From Callipepla californica brunnescens (taxonomy: Eukaryota > Chordata > Aves > Galliformes > Odontophoridae), in contig JALIRH010000013.1 in assembly GCA_023055505.1 (NCBI GenBank), positions 4,154,001 to 4,218,000 on the forward strand: a stretch of DNA of 64,000 nucleotides. The letters run 5' to 3'. A model generated the notes under the pieces. It saw only the letters and a list, made by a program, of their open reading frames with translations, was not told the DNA's origin and searched no databases. Positions 36,607-48,740 of this stretch are shown piece by piece (position 1 is the stretch's first letter; every line of letters starts with the position of its first letter). The translations under genes and the position numbers were made by a program.

Positions 36607-38379
36607 AAGAATATGAACCATTACTCTTCCCAAATGTAAGGGACTCTCCCTTTGACTTAGCGGAGGTTAGTTTGAAACATGGCCGATGAATTTACAAGCA
36701 GCAAGTGTGTGCCTTATTACAGGTCAGGAAATACTGATGACAGTTGATATTTTTTTATTTTTTTCAAATGCAAATAGATGTGACCCCTCCTATCCTCTCC
36801 TCTTTTGCAACTAATATATAAATCATAGTAGGACATTCTTCTTTCCACAATCTCGCTGGCTCCCTGTTAGCCAGAGCTGAGAGCTCACAGTACAACGGAC
36901 TGCTCCCTTCAGCTTCACTTCTATACTGCTTCACACATAACATCCACCAATGTTCAGCTGACACATTTCTTTAAGTAGGGTTAAGACAAATTAAAGATTT
37001 TAAATATGTAAGGGCTAGTCTGAAAGCATTGCTTCCTATTTCATTACGTTGACCCACAACACCAGAAATAGAAGGTAGACTTATTTCCAAGGAAACACAA
37101 AGGAGGCACTACTTTTGGAGCAACCTACGCATATACACTCCTTTGAAGTTTCACTTCTGAAGAGAGAAGAAGAGGGAATATTTAAATTCCTCTGTAATTT
37201 AAATTTAAATATAGAATTATTGTTCAAAATAAGAGGAAAAAAAAAGTAATTTTTAAATACAAGGAACGTGGAAACCCTGGCTGTCTAAGAACTAACAATG
37301 TCTTATTTAAGAAAGAGGTTGCATGCCATTGCCAGAGAGCCCAACAGAAAGGTGTTTGTCACTCACCTAATGATTTTACATGGTAGCTAAATTACACTAT
37401 TCTAGCTGAAGAATATGCCTCAGTGCAGAATGAGCAGTCTGACTGCTCTGCCTTTTATTCCTAGAGGCTGCAAGTTCCTGTCCCTCGCAGTTTAATCCGC
37501 AAATAAAAGAAATACTTCTACAAAAAGATCTATTCCTGCCACTGATGCTTGCTAACATTTTGCTTTGGAATGCTGACACTTCTCCTATAGCACTCCTCCT
37601 ATTGCTTGGAGGAAAGACAACGTTACAGGTGTAAGTGATGGTAAACAACGAATCGATTATTTTTACAAAGAAAAGAAAAACTCCTGTACGGAGAAACCAA
37701 AGAACAACGTGCAACCAGCCTGAAAATGAATGTAACAGCCCAGGTGCAAGCCTGCAGCTTTTAAGTCAGTCTCTCAAATGCTCACTTAGGCTCTTGCAAG
37801 AAAGCATGCGGCTTTTCAGACACGCCAACATGCTGACACTGCTCTGCTGAAGCCGCCCTACTTTTTCACAAGGGTTCAGGACTTCCAGCTGCACCCTGAG
37901 CACTTACACTCCTTTGAAGACAGGAGCTGAGCATCCATCAGGTATCCCTCAGGTCACTTGGGTACCAAGTAATTCAGACAGCCAGCTTTAGGAAATGGGC
38001 TTTGACAAGCCTCCCCTGTCACTCTTGCTCAACTTCCAAAGGAAATGTGGTGCAATTTAAAATTCATAAAGATGACATCACTTATGGCATTAATAGGTTA
38101 TAAAAGTTCTCTGTGATCATTTCCTCAGTTAACCTCGATGCGCTTCCAAGTTGCTTTTCATTCAAAGCTTATCTATAGGCAGTTATTTAAACTATTTGTA
38201 ACTAAGGCACGCATTTTTGAATATTATTAGAAATTACATCTATAAAATATCGAATAAAACCTTCAAAACAAAAGCATAAAGAAGTATCAAGGGTAACATA
38301 CTTTTTCATAAGAATCTAACCAACAAAGTATTTTAATGAGTGCACATCTATTAAGAGAATTCTCAGGATGCAGTAATTA

Positions 38380-39110
38380 TTATTCATTTTCTAGAATTGT
38401 TTCACCATGAAGCTTTATGCTACTACGGGGACTTTAATGTTTATGTTTTGTGACGGCTGCATTGACTATTAAAAAGCAATTTGGCTGACATTTTAAGTCT
38501 TTTGTTGCCAGTTTTAATTGGATTGTTCACCAAGCATCAACTCCCCCGTTAGCTGCAAAAATTACAGGCCGACGTCAGTTTATAGTAATGACTGTTTAAT
38601 GATTTTTATCCTGTCAGTATGCCAGCTTCGTATGGATGCACGCATGATTAGTTTCATATCAAGACCTGTAATTAAATAATTGAAACCTAAACAAAGCAGA
38701 ATACCAAACAGGAACACAACTTTAATAAAGGCTCAAAGATTTTTCAAGGCGCTCGCTACTAATCAAAAAATAATTAATGTTTTGAGGTCTAACAGTGCAG
38801 AAGTCGGTGTTAGAGGAAAAAGTTCTCTGCAACTTATTCAAATTCAGGGCTGCAGAAGAAATCTCCCTTTCAGTATTGCAAGGTTGGAGAGCTCGCCGCA
38901 ACGAGTCTTTGCTTGCTATTCTTAAAATTGACTCAAAATCATTCAGTGTTTGTCAGCAGCTGTTTTTACTTGCTTCCCAGACGAGGCCAAGCTTCTTTTA
39001 GAATGACATTTCTAAGATACAATGATAATTATGCCTTCATTGAAACTTACAGCGCTTACAATCAGAAAATAAGCCCGCAAACTGCAGAAATTGCAATATT
39101 TGCAAGATAA
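38380..39110. promoter_or_regulatory. Candidate conserved non-coding block (possible enhancer)
   Basis: About 730 bp are free of repeats and simple sequence, dense in TAAT/ATTA cores (TTTTAATTGG, AAATAATTAATG, AATTAAATAATTG), and keep several CpG sites (GCCGACGTCAG, GGCGCTCGC, CTCGCCGCAACGAG) in an otherwise CpG-poor AT-rich intron. Such composition is typical of vertebrate developmental enhancers. Conservation is not shown here; this is inference from sequence character only. Confidence 0.4.
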
Positions 39111-42100
39111 TTCCTATTCTTCATTCAGCTCTGAACCTCATGCCCAACTCCTATGTACTTCAGAACTTCTAATAGTCACAACCAACAGTGGTCTTACAAA
39201 GACAACTCTTTGAAGGTGTGAAATGTTGCTGGAAGTGAAGCGAAGAGCAATGACCCTGCAGCAGGGCCAGCCCTGCAGAGCCGCTGAGTGCCTCCCTCCA
39301 CACCCAGCTCCAAAAGAGCTCAGAAGCCGGAGGCATTCCAGAGAGCATCACACCTCATGTTTATTTTTTGTCCATCTGACACAGGTAGTAACTTCCTGTA
39401 GGCATTTCAACTCTTGAACTTTTCGTATTTCGCACATTTTGATGCCTTGGAAGCTCAAGGAAAAAAAAAAAAAATGACCAACGAAAGAATAAATTTTCAG
39501 GGGGTTTTCACTAACTTACTAATAAGCACATCTGCACTATAAAATCTGGGATGGGGTGCCTGTGAAACAATGTCTCTATCAACTGAGCTGGTATGTGTAT
39601 CGATTCCCACTAAACTTAGACCCCAGAGTTCAAACACCAGACTTTATTGTGTTATACATTTGGTAAGTATTCAGGCAAATTTCAGCAATTTATAGCAACT
39701 TAGAAGAACTTGTGTTCATCTGTTTTCAGGCTTGACTTTTATGGGCTATAGTCACCTGGTAGAAAATATTAACCTACTGGAAAGTCAATAGATTTTCAAG
39801 GTTGCTTCATTTTTATGTACAAAAAGCTGTATTCCTAGCAGAATCATTCATTTCCCTTTTATTGCCTGGATGATGGCTTAAAACCTGTTCTGACCAAACT
39901 TCTGAGCAGATGGCTTTATTTGAAAGATTTAGGGGTAAATTGAGGACCCATCTCTTTTCCCAGTTACAACAGCATGATATGGGATTACCTCCATTGATTT
40001 CAATTATGCTATTCCACCTTGGTTTGCTAGATGCAACCAGAGAAGCTAGCACTTCAACCCTCATAGGGATGTCCTTTTTTCTTTATGATTTTTTTTTTGA
40101 GTATATATTTAGAAACAAAATTTGCCACTTCAGAACTCCAGCTGTGGAGCAGTGACAATTTTATTCCAGGAAAGAGGCTCCTGCATTAGTGATTTACAAA
40201 GGGATGATCACTGAATCAGTGCAACGTAGGTTGGCAGAAAGTTATTTAAATTTGTAAATACAAAAGGGACAGCAAAGGCACTTGAATCAGTAGATGAAAA
40301 CCTACACTGACTAAAGCAACATACCTCCAACTGCTTGCTGGGGTCCACATTAACTCCAAGTGCTCAGAAAATTGACCTGTGTTACACTCGTGAGCAGCTT
40401 GGTGAAAACCTCTTTGCTGCATAGAGCTTTACTAATATAATGTAACAGTGTGAAAAATAAAGTGAATTGGACAGAAAAGGGCAAATAATGTTAAATTATT
40501 AGTTATACATGACGTGGAATATGTTGTTCTATTCTTGCCACTTTCTCTTTGGAAGACTTTGGTAAAAATAGAAGGGTTTTACAAACAGGTGACCAGAATA
40601 ACGATGTGGAAGACCCACTATGTCAGGGGAGATGCTAAAGAGACCGTGTAGTTTAAAGATAAGCTAGACATAAATGATAGAGAAATAAGACGATTAGAAC
40701 TCAATAGGTAAGCAGTTTTTCATTCTCACATCAAAGGTATGATGGATCACTGGATGAAACTGTTAGGAGAAAGATTCAAAACCGATAAAAGGAAATTTTT
40801 GTTTTTCTTTTTTTTTTTTAATACAATATTTAATCCTGGAAATTGTGAATGCTTTACATATAATATTTTATCTATATAATAATTCATTCACACAGAGAAA
40901 GCAGGTAATCCACTCAAAAAAACTAAGTTTATCTATGTTTAAAACTCAAGTATAAGGAGGAAGCAGTTTTATGTGCATGCTATATATGTATGTTTTATGA
41001 ATACAAAAAACAACCAAAACAACTCCACTGAATACCAATTCCAATGGAAAATAAAATTTAGACAGATATTTGCTCAGTTTATTTACAAGACTAACTTTTT
41101 ATCACCTGGAAGGATTTCTTTTCATAAACCTTAACATACTAGCACAGAGCAAAACTGCACTTGTTGCTTGCTTCTTGTACCAGACAGAGAACTCTAACCA
41201 AATTCTAGCTCTCAGTGGCATTTTTTTCCCCATCTGATCAAGTCTACCCTGTTTTAGTCAGAAGATCTTTGGGGAAAACAAGAATTGTATGGTATTTACT
41301 CAGCCAACTAAAAAGAAAATGCTTTCTTTGCATAAAGAAAGCAAAAGTATCTCGGAGGTGAAGGAAGGACTTCGCAGCAGCACAAGCTATAGGTACCTAT
41401 GACTAAAGGGGTTGGACATAATGGGTGAGAATCAGCAGGCACTTTCAGCTTATGTAATTTCAAAATGCCCTTTCAAATGTAATTACTAGAGCTGAGTCAC
41501 AGCATTCCACTGAAATTGAAACTCTTTGGAATTCCACATACCTATAACATACAAATCTTAAAGAAAGTGCATTATATGCATCAAAAAGGAAGGACTTAAA
41601 CAGTTTTCTTCCTCCTCCTCCAGTCTGCTTTTCACAATGTCACACGGACAGAAAAGCAACACGCCACATATCCATCAAAAGAAAGCGCATCCTTTCGCAG
41701 AAAAAATACCCTGCTTAAAAATGTACAAGTAAATGCGTCGGTAAATCGGTTCCAAATGAAGAAAGAACTGAGTAGAAAGCTAAAGGTAAGAATGCTGTAT
41801 GGGATTTTATAGTCCAAAGTGAGATTCTTGGGATGAAGATTTTGCATATTGTAGGAGGGCTTGTAGAGATCCAAAACTAGTCTGCAGCCTGAAGTCCTAA
41901 TTTTGTCCCTTTTCTTTTAAGCAACAAAAAATAAGATAAGAGGGAAGGGGGAAGGGAAAGGCACTATCATTGATTCAAGCCTGCAGGGAACGTGCCAGCA
42001 CCATTCTGGCCCTCCATTCTGCAAAGAAACCACACTGATGCCAAAGAAGCCACAAAGAAGGAATTAGTACCTGGAACCAACTGGTTCTGCCAGAGCCAAA

Positions 42101-42587
42101 ACTCACCTCACCCATGCAAACTGATTCACCTCCTTCCAAACGATCTCTGAATACGACAGCATCGCGTATGTTTGCATTTGTCTTCATTGTGAAGTATTAG
42201 TTAGCTCCATTCAACGTTACTGTGTATAAAACTACTTTATGCTACTTTCTGAATGACTCTACTGTCCTAGAAACAGGCAAAAACCTAAGCAAAACTATCA
42301 ACAACAAAAAACTACCAAAAAACAGAGCCCACGGCAACAACTGCAAACTGCATGTCTTTAACGGAGATCCTGAAAGGGAAAGATATATCCGTTCTGTCAG
42401 GTTAAATTAATAGAGAACGTGTTGAAATTTTGTGCGTGTCATCGCTGAGGATGTAAAATCACCTGGAAGATTTCCAGCATAGACTCCATGAATTACAAGA
42501 AAATTCTGCACTCAGTAACAACACTACAAAGGCCTGGCAGAGCAGAACTGCATACGAGTGCTTATGGAGCACACAGTGAGCACAAGC

Positions 42588-42631
42588 ACGAGAGCTCCCT
42601 CCATGTGCCAAAAGCGAGGGCGAGCTCTCGT
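42588..42631. repeat. 10-bp perfect inverted repeat (hairpin)
   Basis: ACGAGAGCTC (42588-42597) and GAGCTCTCGT (42622-42631) are perfect reverse complements separated by 24 bases. A few further pairs are possible inside across a one-base bulge. Confidence 0.6.
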
Positions 42632-42737
42632 CAGTGGAGCAGAGCCAACCCTCAGAGATGTTCCTTTCTCACAAGTGAGAAGCATGGATAAAAGTGAGAC
42701 GCTGTCTTATTCTACTTTCCAATCACCCAGCTGAACG

Positions 42738-42764
42738 CAAGGGAACTGCAAGCGCGTTCCCTTG
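42738..42764. repeat. 9-bp perfect inverted repeat (hairpin)
   Basis: CAAGGGAAC (42738-42746) and GTTCCCTTG (42756-42764) are perfect reverse complements with a 9-base loop, about 110 bp from the hairpin at 42588-42631. Confidence 0.6.
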
Positions 42765-43171
42765 TTGGGCGCAGCAATACAGTCCTTCTCCCAGTCTCTC
42801 TTCTCGCTTCCACTGGTGCAATGAAGCTCTTTATTTTCTGTCCTAAGTTCTTATTGTCAAGCAAAACTGAGCAATGAACGGGGAAACAGTTCAGCTGACT
42901 GCAGAATTTGATTTAATACTCTTATAACACACTGAACACAAAAACCCACTATGGAAGTGCTAAGTCTTATTAGGCCTGGCAAGAGTGGATGCAAGGTGAC
43001 AGCTTCCTTAGACTTGACAGTGTTGCTCACCAGAAGACTCCAGTGTGTAAAAGCATAACCAGGCATCGCATATAATACTTAAGGGTAGAAAAAAAAGAGG
43101 AAGTGCTCCTCACAAATCAGAAATCTAGCCCTGGTGGTTTTCCTCTGAGCATGGGAAGCTCAGCTTTATTT

Positions 43172-43252
43172 GCTATGTCTGACACAGAAATGGGGCTTGA
43201 ATCCGAGGTGCTCATAGCAGACACCTACTACTGAATGTGCCACTCTGCACCC
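43172..43252 (-). repeat. Possible MIR-type SINE head fragment
   Basis: GGGGCTTGAATCCGAGGTGC followed about 40 bases later by GTGCCACTCTGCACCC resembles the reverse complement of the tRNA-derived head of MIR-type SINEs (gattcgaacccaggt...ccactac...ctgcct). The match is short and weak, and a chance resemblance cannot be excluded. Confidence 0.3.
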
Positions 43253-44039
43253 TTAACAGACAGTTGGCAGAGGGATTTGAGCTTCTGTCAGCCACATAAC
43301 ATGGGAGCACCTGGCCACTGCACTGCACAGCAAGTCGGTGTCTGCACTGCTGCTCCAATAAATATTTGATTATTTATATGCTCTGAAGTAGCTCCCAAGA
43401 GGTGATTAGGAGAAAGAGGGAGAAAGAAAGATGACTGATGGTGTACTAGGTGCTAGGATATCATTTTCAGTCACCTCCTTCACTGTCATTTGACTTTCCA
43501 GGTGAATATCTTGACAAGTGCTTTGTCTCCGTGAACCTCATGCTCTGATGAAGAATTTCACCTCGGAACACAGAACTCTTCTTTGGGGAAACATCATTAG
43601 AATTGACACGTTCCCTGAAATGTTTGGGTTTCATCACAAGTGCAAAGGAGCCTGATTTTGCATTTTACAGCTCTAGCACAGAACCGCAGACAGCCCTCCA
43701 GGGTGAGGCAGAAGGAACGGTGCCCGACCTCCCTCCTCCTGCAGGCAGCAGCAGGAGGCTCCCAGCAGAGAGGATGGCTCAGGTGAGACACAGACCACAT
43801 CTGCCTGCTGGGGAGACCAGCTCTTCCCCTTGTCACTTGCTTCTGTACCTACCAAAACTAATGCCAAAACAAAGTAAGAAGGTGGAAGATAGCCCACAGG
43901 AGCTTTTTGTTGATTTCAGTGGGAACTGAGTAAAACTCGAAGTGCACAATTTCAAATCCATTTAAAACAGTGAATAACCAATTTACCAGTTTTCTTCATA
44001 TAGATGAAAAAGACTCCATGAATGCTGAATGTATCGACA

Positions 44040-44470
44040 CACTGCTGATGCCATAAAGACAGGCTAATCTACTGTAGAGCCCAATAAAAGTCAGATACCT
44101 GGTAATCTGCCTCTTTGTCAAGCAGTGCTCCCTCTAATCTCATACAGGAGAGATAAGAGACAGCTCGGAAAGCTAAAAGGACAGCACTTAAGCCCTTTGT
44201 TTGAAAATTTCAATAGAGAGCATTTTTCAAAACATTAAATGGGTTCTATTCAAATGCAGCTCGAAAGTAAACGGTGTCTAGTTCAGTGTGTGCGGTGACC
44301 TGCCCCAGTTTGTAGTTGAACAAAAGCATAAAAGCAGATGATACAAGTTCCATTTTGCTATCCAATATTTCATTAGGGAGCTAATTAAACTGGCTGCACT
44401 CAAATGCAGCACATAAACAATATTATACATGAAGGGGAGCGTTTCTGGGAAGATATTAGCTGATAGCACT
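44040..44470. promoter_or_regulatory. Candidate conserved non-coding block
   Basis: The stretch is repeat-free, with TTCATTAGGGAGCTAATTAA and nearby CpGs (AGCTCGAAAG, GTGTGCGGTGACC, GGAGCGTTTC). It lies about 5 kb from the block at 38.4-39.1 kb. This is inference from composition only. Confidence 0.3.
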
Positions 44471-45559
44471 GGCATAAATGATTTTTTTTTCCTTTTCTCA
44501 ACAGTTAGGAACAAAAAGCTTTTTCCCCATTACCTCATCCTAAGTAGTTTTTCAAATCAAGCCCATGTTCACACTCACGCTGTCACTGATAATGGATCTT
44601 GTGTCAAATAAGAAGAGAGTAAAGGACTTGATAATAAGTGCAATTATAAAACATCAAAAATGGTAGATCAAAGTGGATTTCCTTTATTCCACTGTGTACA
44701 GTCACTTCACAGCTTCTCAGTGTTCCTGTCATGTGGTCCTGACAGGATGTATTAATTTTCTCTATTATCATAGCAACAAGAATGGCACACTTCAGAAAGC
44801 AGCTGACAAATGCAGCTCCTCATTATTACTCTGTCTTACTTTTATTCATTTTGTTTATAAAAACACTTTTTAAATCTCCTTCTCCTGAGATTCTCAGGCA
44901 TGATGATAGCCATCAAACGGTTGATAGCCTTGTGATAAACAAAGCCCAGGGACAGTTTGAAGCCTTCGAAACACAGACACTCTCCAAAATAAAAAGAACT
45001 GAAAGTTATGGCCTGCGAGACTTTCAAAGCCCGTAATAAGTCAACATTAGGAGAACTTGAAAACTTCACCTAACTATTCCCACTCTAATTCGATTTAGAA
45101 ATGTATCCATTTTCTGTAGATTTACTAAATTCTGTATGGGAATTTACAGCTGAGATTGGTAATTCGACAGACAAATTGCATTTGAAGAAGTAATAAAGCA
45201 CAGAGTAGCGCAAAGCTCGGTTCCATTCCTCCTGTCCTGCCCCACGGGTGCAGTGACAGCTCAGCTTGGTCACGGTGGTGACAGCCAGATCCTTCTGGAG
45301 GGAAAGGTACAAGGCAAGAAAAAGAGTTGTAGAGCATTTTCCCACAGGGAAAAATAAGGAGAGAGGCACTGAGCGGGTGGTTTCCTCAAGGAATTATGCT
45401 TAACTTTCCCAATACTAAAGCTCACAGGAACGTTGTTTTTGAGCTGATTACGAATCGTTGCCGTTGCTCTTGCTAACATGCAAAGAAATACAGAATTATG
45501 CCCCAATTTCAAATGGCATAATATAAACAAGCTCATGCAAATTAGAAGTTCTGAAGCAA

Positions 45560-46300
45560 TACACTGTCATGCCTCTGCTGAAGTGAGTAAACCGTAACAA
45601 TTTGCACGAAGCAAAAACTTAATTTTCACACTAAAAACTGAAAACGATGACATTCAACATATAGAATTTCATAGGATAAATTCTGCTTTAAACATGCACG
45701 CCAATTAAAGCACCATATCCAAAGCCTGTAACGTTACTCTGAATTTAGAGCACACTTGCACAGTATTGACTTTCATGACTGCTTCGAAAGGGTAACTCTA
45801 AATCCTCTACAAGAGTTGTCTACAACATGACTCTACGCAGTTGGAAATTGAAGTATTATGCCATCCTGCAACCACGAAGAATAACTACCTTGAATATTAG
45901 TATAAAAGTGGATGCAGCAGTTTCACATCCTATCGTGAGTATTATGGCAATGATACGGAGAAGTGATTTACATCTTCATTATTTCTAGAATGTAAGAATC
46001 GCTATTACTGGCGCTTTGTAGAGTCATTTGCTAGCATTTAAGCAAGTTATGATTAATGTAATTTGAGTAGAACGCATATTGGACAGATAGATTATAGCCC
46101 TGCTGATATTGTATGTACAATAATTAGTACTGTGACAACAGCTAATTATTTTTAATTTTAGAGCTGAAGGATTTTATCCGCAAATATTGTGGCTGTAGTT
46201 AATAGATCAGTCTATTCCACGGCCAAAATGAGGTGACAGAAGTGATGCATTAAGTAAATGAGTAATTTCCTATCAATATTTAAAAGTAATGGAAGCACCA
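45560..46300. promoter_or_regulatory. Candidate conserved non-coding block
   Basis: This repeat-free AT-rich stretch has many homeodomain-type cores (TTATGATTAATGTAATTTG, ACAATAATTAGTACTGTG, ACAGCTAATTATTTTTAA) and isolated CpGs (TACTGGCGC, TATCCGC, CCACGGCC). Its look is that of a deeply conserved element, but no alignment was available. Confidence 0.35.
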
Positions 46301-48519
46301 ATCAATAACAGCACTAGACATTTAAAGCACTGCTGCTAAGTATTACTGTCAAAATTAGTATATAAAGTATCCACATCACCAGCTCACCCAGGGTGCTGCA
46401 CAGCACAACGGAACTTACTAAAAGACAATTGAAAACATAAAAATGGCCTCCTCTGAATTCAAGAGAACTGAGGCACTGAAACGCTGTTCCAGCTGTATGA
46501 AAGACCATCTGTCTGCATAAGAAGTGGAGTGAAGAAAAACAGTCTCAGATGGATTCAAACAGAACTACCTCATTGATTTTGACAGTGGCACTCTGGAACA
46601 GCGTGTCCTAATCATATGGTCTGCAGTTAATATCTGGGCCTTACTTGCCTGCTAGCGGCCAAAGAAATGCTCCGTATAGCTTGATCACATACATCTACGA
46701 ATTTAGATAGCAGAACACCAGGGAAGCTGTGACAAGTCCACTTAAAAATGAGCACCTGGTTTACTCTGGCCTGGAAGCTGTCAGCTTAAAATACTTGAAA
46801 AAGAATGTGCAGCACTGGGAAAGGAGATTTGAAAGCTTCCAAGAGAAAACTCCTAGAAGACAAAAAAGTAAAAAAGCCTTTCACTGGCATGAGAAGATGT
46901 CACACAACATCCAGTAATCCTAAATGGGCAATGAAGTACTTCTTCCAATACAAGGCACTAATCAGCTATAGGTATAATATGGGAGAGACTAATAGCACTG
47001 GGGAGACTGCTTCAAGCATTCACATCTGCTTTTTCTACCCCTGGTGAGCCCATCAATCACCAGGTAACAGGTCTGTGCACAAACTGCAGCTACCGATGAC
47101 AGTACTGCATAGCAAATTCTAAGGCAGCCTGCCTTTGTGCTGAAAGACTACGATGCAGGTCGGAGCTGCTGCAAACTGGTCAAACTCCAACATTTTGATA
47201 GCTTAAATCAATGCAACATGGAATACAGGAAGGCAAACAACATCATCTCGCTGTTCAGAAATAATAAAAAAGGACACGGAAAACACAGGATAATTCTAAT
47301 TAGGAGATTTTCTTAAACCCACTTATCCGTTTTCCTTGGAGCTCCTCTAGTCCCAGAGAGAACGATTTCATGCACTACTCTATTTTTAAAGAAAACTGAA
47401 ATGCTTGCATCATCCCGTCAGTATCGCCTCCGCACGTGCTCCTAGGGGAGCAGGCAAAGCTGGGGGAAGGCTCTGCTTGCAGACTGATCCGAATTTTAGA
47501 GGAGTCTTGGGCATGCTCCATCTACATCATTCTCAGGGATTGGAGCAGCATACTGATTTTCTTTCAGCTCTTCCAATTTTATGGCAATATAGAACATTAA
47601 TAATTGATGTTCCATTGATTTGGTTATTTTCTTTAGGAAGCCTTATAGTTCTTCCACAGCTAAGAGCTGCAGAATGCTCCCCAAAGCATTCAATCTTATC
47701 ATTACTCCTCTGACTCGCTTTGAATCCGTTTATTAGCCTTAATTTGTACCCTCGTGCTTAACATCAAGGAAGTTACTTTTTGATTGACTCTGAAGAAATA
47801 ACCCTTAAAACCAGAAACTAGCAAACAAAAGCTTTCCCAACAGAACAATATTTAAAACTCAGCAATACTAGAACAAACTTCTTGGTTTCATTTATTTGAG
47901 TGGTAATTGCTCAGTGCAACAAAGAAGCCATTTCTAACAGAGGACTAGAAGACTCACGTCCCTAGATCCTTTAAGTGCTTTTGGTATCAGATTAAATATT
48001 AATACAAAATAATCTGTACTGCTATTCATCCACTTCTTGCATTGCTCTTCTATAAGGGATCACAAAATGAAGCAGATGAGAGACTGATGTCGATATTAAA
48101 TGTACTCAGCTTTTCTTTGAAGCCAGGGTGTCTTTACACAGAGAAGGGGTCATGCGATGGCCCTTAAGATTTTCTTGAGCTTCTACATCTCAGAATCTTC
48201 TCAAGGTAGAAAACCCAGTCAGAAATGTAAACACTGTATTTATTAGACAGAAGTTCCATTAGGTAGAGGAGAGAAGAACCTAAGAAAACTGCCAGGTAAT
48301 GAGAGATCTGTCACATGAGCTGACTAAAAGCCATCTGACCCAAATCCCAGTTTCTGTGCCACTAATCAGACTCTTCTCCAACACAAATCCAAGTGTTTAG
48401 AAGCAAAAATCAGCTTGAAAACTGATGGTGATAAAGACTGAAAGTGATAACGTATCTAAAAAAAAAAAAAGCTAAAGTAGTAAAACTCACAGAAAACTAT
48501 GGGTGGCACAACCGTATTA

Positions 48520-48740
48520 CTGTAGATTTTAATGTTTCTCTTTAAATCATAATTGGTACTAATTGCACTATTTACATGTTAATGAACAACACCTGGCCTC
48601 AGCTGGATATAAAGAGGCTGATAACATTTTTCTCTCACCTCAGCAACAAGTAATCGAAGATGTACAATTTTGCAGAGGAGAGCTCGCCAAATAAAAGACG
48701 CCAATAATTAGGGCAATGTGTAAGCAGACTAACTTTTGTG
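48520..48740. promoter_or_regulatory. Candidate conserved non-coding block
   Basis: Contains AATTGGTACTAATTGCAC, an E-box-like ACACCTGG, a CAGCTGG, GAGAGCTCGCC, and CGCCAATAATTAGG. The clustering of homeodomain and E-box sites in repeat-free sequence is the only evidence. Confidence 0.3.
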
